Assembly: GCF_038049935.1 (NCBI RefSeq)
Contig: NZ_CP145886.1
Span: forward strand, 2,302,501-2,366,500
Origin: Rossellomorea sp. y25
Lineage (GTDB): Bacteria; Bacillota; Bacilli; Bacillales; Bacillaceae_B
Direction: 5' to 3'
DNA length: 64,000 nucleotides
Made by a program: the position numbers and the translations under genes. Shown piece after piece: positions 44,747-52,263 of the stretch (position 1 is the stretch's first letter; every line of letters starts with the position of its first letter). The notes below the pieces were generated by a model, which saw only the letters and a program-made list of their open reading frames with translations, had not been told where the DNA came from and searched no databases.

Positions 44747-44827
44747 TTATTTTTCGCAACAGCAAGGACAATCACATTCTTTTTTCGTCTTACACTTACA
44801 GCGTTCACATGAACACTCTTTTTTCAC
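44747..44827 (-). CDS. Tiny Cys-rich protein (26 aa, 9 Cys), metallothionein-like
   Basis: On the minus strand GGGGGTG stands 9 nt before a GTG start. The product reads MKKECSCERCKCKTKKECDC, then PCCCEK and TAA. Nine of 26 residues are Cys, in CxC, CxxC and CCC arrangements, with no aromatic residues and seven Lys. Such composition suggests a thiolate metal-binding peptide, but no family is recognised. The gene converges with the acyl-CoA dehydrogenase and is too short for default gene callers. A longer start (upstream TTG) is possible. Confidence 0.6.
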   Translation of the reverse strand: MKKECSCERCKCKTKKECDCPCCCEK

Positions 44828-45088
44828 CAAGAAAAGCACCCCCGGTATGACTTTTGTTAATAATCATCGTAACCAAAACTTTAATTTTAATACATTGAGG
44901 TTGGGATTAGTGAATGTTCTTATATCATACTTTTTTAGAACATCTGTTAATCGCGATTTCTGATATTGACTGAATAACACGCAAAGAAAAAATTAACCAA
45001 AAATATTTTATTATAATAATGTTATGGTAACTAACCAATCCGACAGAAATTGAGTTATTAACAAATAATACAAAATAATATCCATTTG

Positions 45089-45117
45089 TTTACATATGAA
45101 ATAAAATAAGGTAATAT
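45089..45117 (+). promoter_or_regulatory. Sigma-A promoter of the lipoprotein gene
   Basis: TTTACA (45089-45094), 17-bp spacer, TAATAT (45112-45117), 40 bp before the lipoprotein start. Confidence 0.6.
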
Positions 45118-45157
45118 ATGTAATTGCAGGATCTCATTAAAAGGGGAGGAAATGATG

Positions 45158-45712
45158 ATGAAAAAATTATTGGTACCATTTTTCTTGTTATCTATGAGTT
45201 TATTTATTGCTGCCTGCAACAGTGAAGGCAGTACCGAAGAAAAAGACACAGAAACGAACACTGAAGCAACAGAGAAAGAAGCAAAGTCAGATGAGATGGA
45301 AATGAAAAGCGCTCTATTAGACTATCAAATGGAGATTATCAACACGGTAAATGCGAATGATTCGGCTATTTATGCATTTGAAGAAGCTAAAGCAAAGGAA
45401 GAAGATAAACCATCTGATGAAGAAATTGCAAAACTGAAAACTGATGCAGAAGCAGCCGCTAAATCTGTAGCAGAAGACGTTCATGCTCTTGAAGTTCCTG
45501 CCGCACTTGATTCTAAAAAAGAAGAAATCCAAGGAGCGTTAGATGACCTTGCTAAATCGTATGAAACCAGAGCAGCCAATCTTTCAGATGAAGCGAATGC
45601 CGAATACACAGAATCTGAGGAACAATTCGCTGCATTCGAAGAAAAAATGGCCGCTATCTATGAAGAAGCAGGCTTAACAAAACCTAGTTTTTCAGCTGAT
45701 ATTGTAGATTAA
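45158..45712 (+). CDS. Lipoprotein with helical acidic body
   Basis: A 184-residue protein. The signal peptide ends in the lipobox IAAC (Cys near residue 20), followed by an acidic Glu/Thr-rich linker (residues 22-45) and a helical domain. The body has long charged helices (EEAKAKEEDKPSDEEIAKLK, SEEQFAAFEEKMAAIYEEAG). Of three consecutive ATG codons the third (45158) has the best spacing to GGGGAGG. Family not recognised. Solo gene with its own promoter and terminator. Compare the smaller lipoprotein at 57616, which has a similar layout. Confidence 0.75.
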   Translation: MKKLLVPFFLLSMSLFIAACNSEGSTEEKDTETNTEATEKEAKSDEMEMKSALLDYQMEIINTVNANDSAIYAFEEAKAKEEDKPSDEEIAKLKTDAEAAAKSVAEDVHALEVPAALDSKKEEIQGALDDLAKSYETRAANLSDEANAEYTESEEQFAAFEEKMAAIYEEAGLTKPSFSADIVD

Positions 45713-45749
45713 AACCGAAAGATTCATAGGAATCAACAATTCCAAAACC

Positions 45750-45782
45750 AAATAGGACTGCACTCGCAGTCCTATTTTTTTA
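45750..45782 (+). terminator. Terminator of the lipoprotein gene
   Basis: AATAGGACTGC-ACTC-GCAGTCCTATT with a T-run. Confidence 0.92.
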
Positions 45783-45920
45783 TGTGTTCATAAAAGTTTA
45801 CTCAACAAAACATTTTTAACCTCTTCATAATAAGATAGCTGAACTAAAGAAGGTTGCTATAGACCCACATGAATACGGCTTGATATGATAAGCACAATTA
45901 AAGTGTGGAGGATTTAACTA

Positions 45921-46790
45921 GTGGATCAAGAAAAATATAAGCAGTTAAAATTGGGTGAACGCGGAGCTATCATCAGTATCCTTGCATACATCGTATTATC
46001 AATAATAAAATTCATCATTGGCACCACAGCCAATTCAGAAGCATTGCAGGCAGACGGCTTGAACAATGCGACAGATATTGTGGCTTCTGTTGCTGTTCTT
46101 ATTGGACTGAAATATTCAAGAAAGCCTGCAGATCAGGATCATCCATATGGTCATTGGAAAGCAGAGAGCGTTGCCTCTCTAATTGCTTCATTCATCATGA
46201 TGATTGTAGGGCTGCAAGTACTATATAATGCCATACAGTCTGTATTTGACGGGAAAACTCAATCGCCCGATCTTCTTTCGGCATGGACAGGGGTGGGTGC
46301 AGCTATCGTCATGTACCTGGTTTATCGCTATAACAAAAGATTGGCTGAAAAAATAAACAGCCAATCCCTTATGGCTGCTGCAAAGGATAATCTTTCAGAC
46401 GCATGGGTGAGTATCGGAACAGTAGTCGGAATTCTTGGAGCTCAATTCTACCTTCCTTGGTTAGACCCTCTGACGGCCGTTTTTGTAGGCCTTTTAATTT
46501 GTAAAACCGCATGGAATATTTTCCGGGAAGCTTCACACTATTTAACAGACGGGTTTGATGAACAATTGATTGAAACTTACGAAGTGACTATTCAAACCAT
46601 CCCAGGTGTAAAAGGGGTTAAGGATATACGGGCGAGAAACTACGGGAGCAATACTGTCGTGGATGTGGTTATTTTAGTAAGGTCAACACTTGATATTAAA
46701 CAGGCACATGATATTTCAAGTGTTGTAGAGAAAGAATTGATGCAGAAGCATGAAGTGTACGATGTGCATGTCCATGTAGAGCCTAATTAA
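45921..46790 (+). CDS. CDF-family cation efflux protein (MneP/MneS-like)
   Basis: 289 residues with about six membrane helices in the first 200 residues and a C-terminal cytoplasmic domain ending in HEVYDVHVHVEPN. Metal-site motifs are ADGLNNATDI in TM2 and ADQDHPYGHWKAES between TM2 and TM3. The DxxxD-type set with Asn is typical of the Mn(II)-exporting Bacillus proteins YdfM/YeaB. TM5 carries AKDNLSDAW. The start is GTG 45921 after GTGGAGGATTTAACTA. Manganese is likely but not proven; Fe or Zn export is possible. Confidence 0.88.
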   Translation: MDQEKYKQLKLGERGAIISILAYIVLSIIKFIIGTTANSEALQADGLNNATDIVASVAVLIGLKYSRKPADQDHPYGHWKAESVASLIASFIMMIVGLQVLYNAIQSVFDGKTQSPDLLSAWTGVGAAIVMYLVYRYNKRLAEKINSQSLMAAAKDNLSDAWVSIGTVVGILGAQFYLPWLDPLTAVFVGLLICKTAWNIFREASHYLTDGFDEQLIETYEVTIQTIPGVKGVKDIRARNYGSNTVVDVVILVRSTLDIKQAHDISSVVEKELMQKHEVYDVHVHVEPN

Positions 46791-46805
46791 AAGGTAGAAG
46801 GAATT

Positions 46806-47112
46806 GAGGCTCGGACAAAGTGTTTTAGTCTAAGTAAGACCCGAACAAATCTGCTTCCTACAGGACAGATTTATTCGGGTTTATTATTTATTTCGGTACA
46901 TTTGATTTTAGCTGTGTCCAGCGGTTGATTGGAGTGCAAGACGAAGACTCCTGCGGGAAAAGTAGCTTATGTGAGACCCCGCAGGCTTGCCGAGGAGGCT
47001 CACGGGCTACCCGCGGAAAGCGTAGTCTTGCACGGAAATCATTAGCGGTATTAAGACCCTACACTTCTATTGTTCGTTGTTATATCGTGGCATTTAGTTT
47101 TGTCCCAGCCTC
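46806..47112. repeat. MITE-like hairpin element, copy interrupted by a second repeat
   Basis: The left end GAGGCTCGGACAAAG...TTTTAGTCTAAGTAAGACCCGAACAA and the right end TTTTGTCCCAGCCTC match the intact element at 3043-3156. The left part keeps its own imperfect hairpin (AAATCTG-CTTCCTACAGGA-CAGATTT). The unit is 307 bp instead of 114 because a different repeat occupies 46919-47046. It fills the gene-free stretch between the CDF gene and the ArsR promoter. Confidence 0.7.
46919..47046. repeat. GACTCCTGCGGGA-type palindromic repeat nested in the hairpin element
   Basis: The unit runs from about GCGGTTGATTGGAGTGCAAG to CACGGAAATCATTAGC. TGCAAGAC and GTCTTGCA form its outer arms; CCTGCGGG and CCCGCAGG lie inside. 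It is GC-rich against an AT-rich background. Similar units are, from memory, widespread in Bacillaceae genomes. Confidence 0.7.
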
Positions 47113-47244
47113 TGGAAATAAAAACTCCTGAATGAATTAGTAATCACGAACCAGCACTAAAAAAATAGTTGAGTCTGTCCGGCTAAAAATACATTTCCCA
47201 AACAGAAAAAATCCAATTAATTTGAAAATTAGGTAAAACACCTA

Positions 47245-47310
47245 TTGCATAAAATAACCAATTGGTGTTAAAATTCATTCACACGGTAAAAATAATTTTA
47301 CCGTGTGAAT
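47245..47310 (+). promoter_or_regulatory. arsR-mfs promoter and perfect 34-bp palindrome
   Basis: TTGCAT (47245) and TAAAAT (47269) form a promoter. A perfect inverted repeat with 15-bp arms ATTCACACGGTAAAA and TTTTACCGTGTGAAT around ATAA spans 47277-47310, covering the expected start point and leader. Related sites are at 47972-47995 and 48014-48040. Confidence 0.75.
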
Positions 47311-47331
47311 CCATATAACAGGTGATACAAA

Positions 47332-47955
47332 ATGAAACCAATGTTCATCATTAAAGAATATGATCAACTCAAAGCACTCAGCGATCCGTTTCGGGTCAAA
47401 CTTATGATTCGATTAGTTGAAAAACCCTATACCGGTCAACAGTTATCTGAAATATTCGATCTCTCAAGAGCTCGCATTCATTATCATTTAAAAGAATTAG
47501 AGAAACTCGGTTTGATCGAAATTGTTAAAACTGAAGAAAAGAATGGCATCGTCCAAAAATTTTATCAATCTGTTGCAAGTGGTTTTTATCCGGATTCAAG
47601 CATGCTTCCACATAAAGAAGAAATTACCGAGACGAAGAGGCATATGATGTATGGAATGCTTGACAGGACAATGGCAAGAGTATTATCAGCACCACCAGAA
47701 GCCTTTGATCAAGCAGGTCCCGAAGATCCGACTGAATGGAATATTCTTGCCACTTCCTTAGAATTAAAAGTGACAGAAGAACAATTTAAGTCGTTTATTG
47801 ATGGATATTTCAAGCTTATAAAAGAATATCAAGACATAGCAAAAGTTAATCAATCGAATCCAGAAGCCAACCATTACTATCTTACAGCTTATGGTTTCCA
47901 AGTTAATGAATCTGAGTTTGAAAATAGAGTAATGAAAGAAGAAAAAGACCGTTAA
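47332..47955 (+). CDS. ArsR-type winged-helix regulator
   Basis: A 207-residue protein. The N-terminal ArsR-like winged helix (about 10-75) shows LKALSDPFRVKLMIRLVEKP, then YTGQQLSEIFDLSRARIHYH and LKELEKLGLIE. The C-terminal 120 residues form a helical ligand or dimer domain and there are no metal-binding Cys pairs, so a metal sensor is unlikely. AACAGGTGATACAA precedes the ATG. The MFS gene follows after 99 nt that hold two more palindromes, so the pair is probably an efflux cassette under self-control. Confidence 0.82.
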   Translation: MKPMFIIKEYDQLKALSDPFRVKLMIRLVEKPYTGQQLSEIFDLSRARIHYHLKELEKLGLIEIVKTEEKNGIVQKFYQSVASGFYPDSSMLPHKEEITETKRHMMYGMLDRTMARVLSAPPEAFDQAGPEDPTEWNILATSLELKVTEEQFKSFIDGYFKLIKEYQDIAKVNQSNPEANHYYLTAYGFQVNESEFENRVMKEEKDR

Positions 47956-47971
47956 TGGTTTTTTTTAGACA

Positions 47972-48040
47972 AACGGTAAAATTTATTTTACTGTTCAGGA
48001 ATATTTTTTGGATAGACGGTTAAAAAAAATTTACAGTCTG
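47972..48040 (+). promoter_or_regulatory. Two further ArsR-cassette palindromes before the MFS gene
   Basis: AACGGTAAAAT-TT-ATTTTACTGTT (47972-47995, one mismatch) and AGACGGTTAAA-AAAAA-TTTACAGTCT (48014-48040, imperfect) share the CGGTAAAA core of the large palindrome at 47277. They suggest a second regulated promoter or cooperative binding. Confidence 0.6.
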
Positions 48041-48054
48041 AAGGAGAAATTAGA

Positions 48055-49323
48055 ATGAAAGAATTATTAATGAAAAACCGTAATTTTGCCTCATTGTTCT
48101 TTGGGAGATTGGTGACGAATATGGGGGATAGTATCTATTACGTGGCTGCCATGTGGCTAGTTTATGAGCTGGGAGGAAGTGCCTTTTACACAGGGTTAGC
48201 CGGATTCCTTACATTATTACCAGGAACATTACAGTTTCTCGTGGGTCCCCTGGTTGATAAATGGCCGATTCAGAAAATGCTGATCAGAACCCAAATCATT
48301 CAAGCAATCCTGGTTATGTTTATCCCATTGGCACATTTTATGGGGTTCTTAACTGTTTCATTCATCCTCATCCTCATGCCGATCATTTCTGCTCTTAATC
48401 AATTCACCTACCCTGGTCAGGCGGCCATCCTACCAAGAATCGTCAGAAAAGATCAACTTGTCAAAAGTAATTCCCTGTTTTCCTTTGCCTTTCAGGGGGT
48501 CGACCTTGCCTTCAATGCCCTTGCCGGAATCCTTATCACCTTGGTTGGTGCCATCACCCTTTATATGGTCGACGTTGTCACATTTATTGCAGCAGCCATT
48601 TTGTTCAGTCTTCTCAAAATGAAATCCGTAACAAAATCAAAAGAAAAACAAACTGTAGGCGTAGCCTTTGCGGAATACAAGAAAGATCTAATTGAAGGTT
48701 TTACAATCGTATTCAAATCCCATCTTGCAAAATTTTTATTGGGATCAATCGTAGCAAACTTTGCCATAGGGTCCGTCTATGCCATTTTGCCGGCATTTGC
48801 CGATGACAGAGGTGGGTCTGAACTATATGGTCTTTATTTAGCAGCCATTTCAGGAGGTGCCTTAATCGGAGCAATTGGGGCATCCTGGTTTGAGCGCTAT
48901 CCGTTAGGAAAGCTTACGATTGTATTGTTTTTCTTGGGTGGAACTACTTGGATGATTTCAGGTTTTATTCCTATGAATAGCTTAAGCATTATATTATTCG
49001 GATTATCATGGATTCCAATCGGGGCCACCAATGTCATCATGGGGGCCGCTCTTCAATCAATCGTTCCACAGCATCTGCTCGGTAGAATTTTCTCTGTCAC
49101 ATCATCCCTGGGGGCTATGGCGATGCCGTTCGGATCCCTTATTGGCGGCTACCTTGCTGAAATATTCAGTAGCACGTCTGTATACATCGGTAGTGCTGGT
49201 GGGATTTTATTTATCTCCCTCGTATGGATCTTAAACAAAACCTTACGTTCCCTTCCACACACCTCAAAGCTTAATCCAGAGGAAGTAGGCTTGGCAGATG
49301 AGAGTGCAACGGTTCCATCTTAA
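48055..49323 (+). CDS. MFS transporter (MFS_3-type efflux)
   Basis: 422 residues with about twelve membrane helices. The N-terminus NRNFASLFFGRLVTNMGDSI and the loop GPLVDKWPIQKMLIRTQ are typical of the EntS/macrolide-efflux branch (MFS_3). The conserved QFTYPGQAAILPRIVRKDQL lies between TM4 and TM5. AAGGAGAAATTAGA precedes ATG 48055. It ends at a terminator. It is probably induced when the ArsR-type repressor binds its ligand; the substrate is unknown. Confidence 0.88.
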   Translation: MKELLMKNRNFASLFFGRLVTNMGDSIYYVAAMWLVYELGGSAFYTGLAGFLTLLPGTLQFLVGPLVDKWPIQKMLIRTQIIQAILVMFIPLAHFMGFLTVSFILILMPIISALNQFTYPGQAAILPRIVRKDQLVKSNSLFSFAFQGVDLAFNALAGILITLVGAITLYMVDVVTFIAAAILFSLLKMKSVTKSKEKQTVGVAFAEYKKDLIEGFTIVFKSHLAKFLLGSIVANFAIGSVYAILPAFADDRGGSELYGLYLAAISGGALIGAIGASWFERYPLGKLTIVLFFLGGTTWMISGFIPMNSLSIILFGLSWIPIGATNVIMGAALQSIVPQHLLGRIFSVTSSLGAMAMPFGSLIGGYLAEIFSSTSVYIGSAGGILFISLVWILNKTLRSLPHTSKLNPEEVGLADESATVPS

Positions 49324-49328
49324 TAAAA

Positions 49329-49374
49329 GAAACATCCCTCCACAAAGAATTCCTATGGGGAGGGATGTTTTTAT
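49329..49374 (+). terminator. Terminator of the arsR-mfs cassette
   Basis: AAACATCCCTCC and GGAGGGATGTTT arms with a loop of about 17 nt, then T-rich. The remaining gene-free DNA to 49650 shows no gene or repeat. Confidence 0.85.
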
Positions 49375-49662
49375 ATGATAAAATACTTTCCTGTCACGTG
49401 AATGTAATGGATGATAATGGTAAACTAGAAGAATAGTATATTCAATGTTTATTCACATTGCATTCAGAGATGCCCTTGAAATCTTTTAACAAATGGGGTT
49501 TTGGGGGAGTGTTAAGATTTCACCTCTGGACAAGGACCTTTTTTATCTGAGTTGGAAAAACGCTGTTTCCATATGATCATTCAAAGTTCACCTGAAATAA
49601 TTCTAAATAATCCGAAACTTAATCCGGCTGAAAATCGTATACAATAGCAAGAGGTGATGAAC

Positions 49663-49866
49663 ATGGCAGGAATATTATTCATTGTTCTAATCCCGATCGT
49701 CTCCATATTGATTGCTTTAAATCTTACCCGTTCATCAAGAAGAGGTGACAGAAGTGGGGATGGGGGCTATTATGGTCCTTATGATGGAGGCCATGATTCA
49801 GCAGGCAGCTGCGACACCGGATTTGGCGGTGGGGATTGTGGAGGCGGTGGTGGAGGAGGCGATTAA
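49663..49866 (+). CDS. Small membrane protein with Gly-rich tail (67 aa)
   Basis: One N-terminal membrane helix (AGILFIVLIPIVSILIALNL), a basic turn (TRSSRRGDRS) and a Gly/Tyr/Asp-rich tail ending CDTGFGGGDCGGGGGGGD with two Cys. GAGGTGATGAAC precedes ATG 49663; in-frame GTG and ATG a few codons upstream overlap that site. Tails like this occur in small Bacillus proteins of unknown role. It could also be a leader for surface display, but there is no sorting signal. Confidence 0.6.
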   Translation: MAGILFIVLIPIVSILIALNLTRSSRRGDRSGDGGYYGPYDGGHDSAGSCDTGFGGGDCGGGGGGGD

Positions 49867-50006
49867 ATTGCTTCCTTCTGTTTTTTGCTCCTAACGACAA
49901 ATGCAATACTTAGGAGATGACCACCAATGATGAAGCAGAGGATATCTATTACAAACTAGACGATTCCATTCGATTATTAAACCCTTCCCCAAAGCATGGA
50001 GGAAAA

Positions 50007-50142
50007 TCGTAATAGCGCTGGGGCCATTTTCAAGAAGCAAACCAGGGGTGAGGTAAAGTCGATCCCCGAAACCACTCCTCTACTGCATTGGGACCGTCCT
50101 GAGACTGTAGTAAGGGAAATCAGGAACCGCTGGAAATAGTTT
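50007..50142 (+). pseudogene. Possible C-terminal gene relic
   Basis: A frame without start codon ends in a plausible protein tail: NRNSAGAIFKKQTRGEVKSI, then PETTPLLHWDRPETVVREIR and NRWK before TAG. Upstream, 49918-50010 holds another short frame (MTTNDEAEDIYYKLDDSIRL...) that stops at a double stop. Together they look like pieces of a decayed gene, but I recognise no family. Confidence 0.25.
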
Positions 50143-50164
50143 AAAAAGGGGAGGCACTCATTCA

Positions 50165-50629
50165 ATGATTCTATTACAACCAATGAAAGACCATGAATAT
50201 ACTCTTTGGATTCAAGATTCTATTAAAGAATACGCAGAAGAAAAGACGAAAGCCGGTAACTTCCAGAAGGAAACTTCATTGGAACAGGCTGAAAACGAAT
50301 TTAATCAATTACTGCCGGATGGACTGGAGTCTAAGGATCATTATTTGTTTACTTTAATTGATGGTGACAATCAGGAAGACGTAGGGACTTTATGGATTAA
50401 CGTACAGGAGGACGGTAAAGAAGCATTCATTTATGATATTAAGATTCATGAAAGCAAAAGAGGAAGGGGATATGGTAAAGAAGCCTTAAAGTCCCTGGAC
50501 TCACTTGCAAGGGAAAAAGGTATTTTGAAAATAGCGCTCCATGTATTTGGTCATAATAAAGTAGCTCTTTCCTTGTACCAGAATTCAGGGTTCAAAGTGA
50601 CCAATGTCTTGATGTCAAAGTCTCTTTAA
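50165..50629 (+). CDS. GNAT acetyltransferase
   Basis: A 154-residue GNAT protein with KIHESKRGRGYGKEALKSLD (acetyl-CoA loop RGRGYG near residue 101) and HNKVALSLYQNSGFKV near the end. It resembles Acetyltransf_1 members acting on small molecules or protein termini; the substrate is unknown. AAAGGGGAGGCACTCATTCA precedes the ATG. A run of small membrane and GNAT genes on the same strand follows. Confidence 0.87.
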   Translation: MILLQPMKDHEYTLWIQDSIKEYAEEKTKAGNFQKETSLEQAENEFNQLLPDGLESKDHYLFTLIDGDNQEDVGTLWINVQEDGKEAFIYDIKIHESKRGRGYGKEALKSLDSLAREKGILKIALHVFGHNKVALSLYQNSGFKVTNVLMSKSL

Positions 50630-50691
50630 GTTTGAACAAAGGGCACCACTCCAATCCGGTGTCTTTTTCTATGTAAAGGAGGCCATGCAAC

Positions 50692-50829
50692 TTGACTGCA
50701 TCAAGTGAAACATTCAGTTATGAAGACAGTTATTTTTTTATTGGAAATACCGGAATACTAATCATTGGAATGGTTGTACTAATCCTGGTAATCGTATTCA
50801 TTTCCTTATTCTTAATGAAAAGAAAGTAG
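50692..50829 (+). CDS. Small single-helix membrane protein (45 aa)
   Basis: A TTG start lies 9 nt after AAAGGAGG. The product begins TASSETFSYEDSYFFIGNTG and continues into one strongly hydrophobic helix ending in LFLMKRK. The basic end predicts N-out, C-in. The GNAT gene follows 7 nt later, so they are probably co-transcribed. Function unknown. Confidence 0.55.
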   Translation: MTASSETFSYEDSYFFIGNTGILIIGMVVLILVIVFISLFLMKRK

Positions 50830-50836
50830 GAGCGTC

Positions 50837-51259
50837 ATGAGAAACGTAGCATATGCGCATATAGACGATTTAGCATCTCTTATACAAATTGATTGTCAAG
50901 TGATCGGAAGCGAAAGCAGACAGGAGCAAATCCAGGAAGCAATACTGGAAAAGAGATGTTTAGTTGTTAGAAATGGAAAGACTGCTGCCGGGTTTCTTAT
51001 ATTTAACACCCACTTTTTCGATAACACTTTCGTCTCTCTCATCATTGTTTCACCGGAGGAAAGAAGAAAGGGGAATGCCTCTTTACTATTGAAGCATGTT
51101 GAAAAAATTGCGCGGACAGATAAAATTTTCTCGTCTACTAATCAATCAAACCGGCAGATGCAGAGAATATTTGAAGTTAACGGCTATTCACAAAGTGGGA
51201 TGATTGAAAACCTGGACCCTGGGGACCCGGAGATTGTTTATTATAAACAAAGGAAATAG
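50837..51259 (+). CDS. GNAT acetyltransferase
   Basis: A 140-residue GNAT protein. The acetyl-CoA loop is VSPEERRKGNASLLLKHVEK near residues 74-93, and SNRQMQRIFEVNGY near 120 is the late motif. RNVAYAHIDDLASLIQID is the usual N-terminal strand-helix. AAAGTAGGAGCGTC precedes the ATG. It shows no special similarity to the GNAT at 50165. Substrate unknown. Confidence 0.85.
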   Translation: MRNVAYAHIDDLASLIQIDCQVIGSESRQEQIQEAILEKRCLVVRNGKTAAGFLIFNTHFFDNTFVSLIIVSPEERRKGNASLLLKHVEKIARTDKIFSSTNQSNRQMQRIFEVNGYSQSGMIENLDPGDPEIVYYKQRK

Positions 51260-51270
51260 GAGGTCATGGA

Positions 51271-51402
51271 GTGGTTATCATTTTAGCCATTTTTCTATTA
51301 ATCTATTCATTTGATTTCACGAAATTCAGAAAGCAAAATCAAACCATGATTGAGCAGAATGAAAGAATTATTGAACTTCTCGAGGAAATTAAAGAGAAAT
51401 GA
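51271..51402 (+). CDS. Small membrane-anchored protein with charged tail (43 aa)
   Basis: A GTG start 7 nt after ATAGGAGGT gives one membrane helix (VIILAIFLLIYSFDF) and a helical tail (KQNQTMIEQNERIIELLEEI). The layout matches the 50-residue protein at 35469. It starts 12 nt after the GNAT stop. Function unknown; coiled-coil pairing is suggested by the heptad-like tail. Confidence 0.55.
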   Translation: MVIILAIFLLIYSFDFTKFRKQNQTMIEQNERIIELLEEIKEK

Positions 51403-51410
51403 TACTTATT

Positions 51411-51442
51411 CGAAGAAGGCTCACCATTATGAGCCTTCTTCT
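51411..51442. terminator. Bidirectional terminator
   Basis: GAAGAAGGCTC-ACCATTAT-GAGCCTTCTTC perfect stem between the small membrane gene and the convergent Spo0M-like gene. Confidence 0.85.
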
Positions 51443-51838
51443 TCAGCTTTGGTCAATTGTAATATAGTCCTCATCCAAGCTTTCCACACCCTGATCGAAT
51501 GTCAGCTTGGTCTTGAAGAGGTAGCGAACGCCGTTTTCTACAGAGTAAGGGAGAGTTTCTGGAATTCGATACGTAAAGGAGAGTTTGTTACACTCCTCTG
51601 CTTGAATAATGTCTGATTTTAGTACAGTGGTAGAATCAATGATTTTCTCTTCTTTACCGTTATTATCAAGCATCACCAAATCACATTCGACCCGCCTCAG
51701 CTTTTGTTCGATGACTCCACCTTCCAGAAAGAAGTACCCATGCAGGAGTTCTCCTTGCTTAAAAGAGGTTTTCGGTAAAACGAGATCGATTTTTGCAGAG
51801 CCTATACCCAGTAACGACATATATTTACGTAGTATCAT
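51443..51838 (-). CDS. Half-length Spo0M-like (arrestin-fold) protein
   Basis: 131 residues that match the N-terminal arrestin-like domain of Spo0M: GIGSAKIDLVLPKTSFKQGE, then LEGGVIEQKLRRVECDL and SLDEDYITI. B. subtilis Spo0M is about twice as long; here TGA ends the protein after the first domain. The start overlaps the stop of the FbpB-like gene (TAATG), which implies translational coupling. A paralogue of the same length is at 59014. Role in sporulation control is inferred from the family only. Confidence 0.82.
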   Translation of the reverse strand: MILRKYMSLLGIGSAKIDLVLPKTSFKQGELLHGYFFLEGGVIEQKLRRVECDLVMLDNNGKEEKIIDSTTVLKSDIIQAEECNKLSFTYRIPETLPYSVENGVRYLFKTKLTFDQGVESLDEDYITIDQS

Positions 51839-51975
51839 TATGCATTCTCCTTTTCTGTAGAGGTATATCTTTGATCTATTTTTTCTTCGATTTTTTTCAT
51901 CTCATTTTTATCATTCAGAATTTCAGTTTTATTTTGTTCAATTAATAGGGAAAGGTTATTTTTCAATTTTTTCAT
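51838..51975 (-). CDS. FbpB-like small basic protein (45 aa)
   Basis: MKKLKNNLSLLIEQNKTEIL, then NDKNEMKKIEEKIDQRY, follows the pattern of the Fur-regulated basic protein family (NKREILKDKEALEKIEERI). In B. subtilis FbpA/B/C help the FsrA small RNA in the iron-sparing response. No Fur box is visible upstream, so regulation may differ. AAAGGAAGTAATGGACA precedes the ATG. The stop overlaps the Spo0M-like start. Confidence 0.6.
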   Translation of the reverse strand: MKKLKNNLSLLIEQNKTEILNDKNEMKKIEEKIDQRYTSTEKENA

Positions 51976-52008
51976 TGTCCATTACTTCCTTTCAAAGTGA
52001 AGTGATAT

Positions 52009-52083
52009 AGAAAAAGACCGTTACCGAAATTGGTAAAGGTCTTTTTTGGACATATATAAACCTTCACCAACTGGTAAAGGTCT
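52009..52083 (-). promoter_or_regulatory. Leader with two tandem related hairpins
   Basis: On the minus strand the leader has GACCTTTACCAGTTGGTGAA-type stem (plus-strand 52060-52081) and then GACCTTTACCAATTTCGGTA with closing GGTC and T5 (plus-strand 52011-52047). Both start with the same GACCTTTACCA, so they could compete for pairing, as in attenuators. The distal one reads as a terminator in both directions. Confidence 0.45.
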
Positions 52084-52104
52084 CGCTAACAACATGGTTG
52101 TCAA

Positions 52105-52147
52105 TAAAGCCGAGAGTGATACACTCTGTAATGACGACTTTATTGTT
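52105..52147. repeat. Nested inverted repeat upstream of the FbpB-like gene
   Basis: CAATAAAG...CTTTATTG arms enclose an inner hairpin GAGAGTG-ATA-CACTCTG. It lies between the leader hairpins and the convergent-side membrane gene. It could be an operator or a small structured RNA; no T-run follows. Confidence 0.4.
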
Positions 52148-52263
52148 ACAGCTACTCCCCTTTAGGAGAATATTAAATTATGAGACTATCATAATCGATG
52201 GATGGAGGGTTGTCAATGAATTTGGATATCGGGGTGAAGTGGAGGGATTTTATATCCCGTTAC

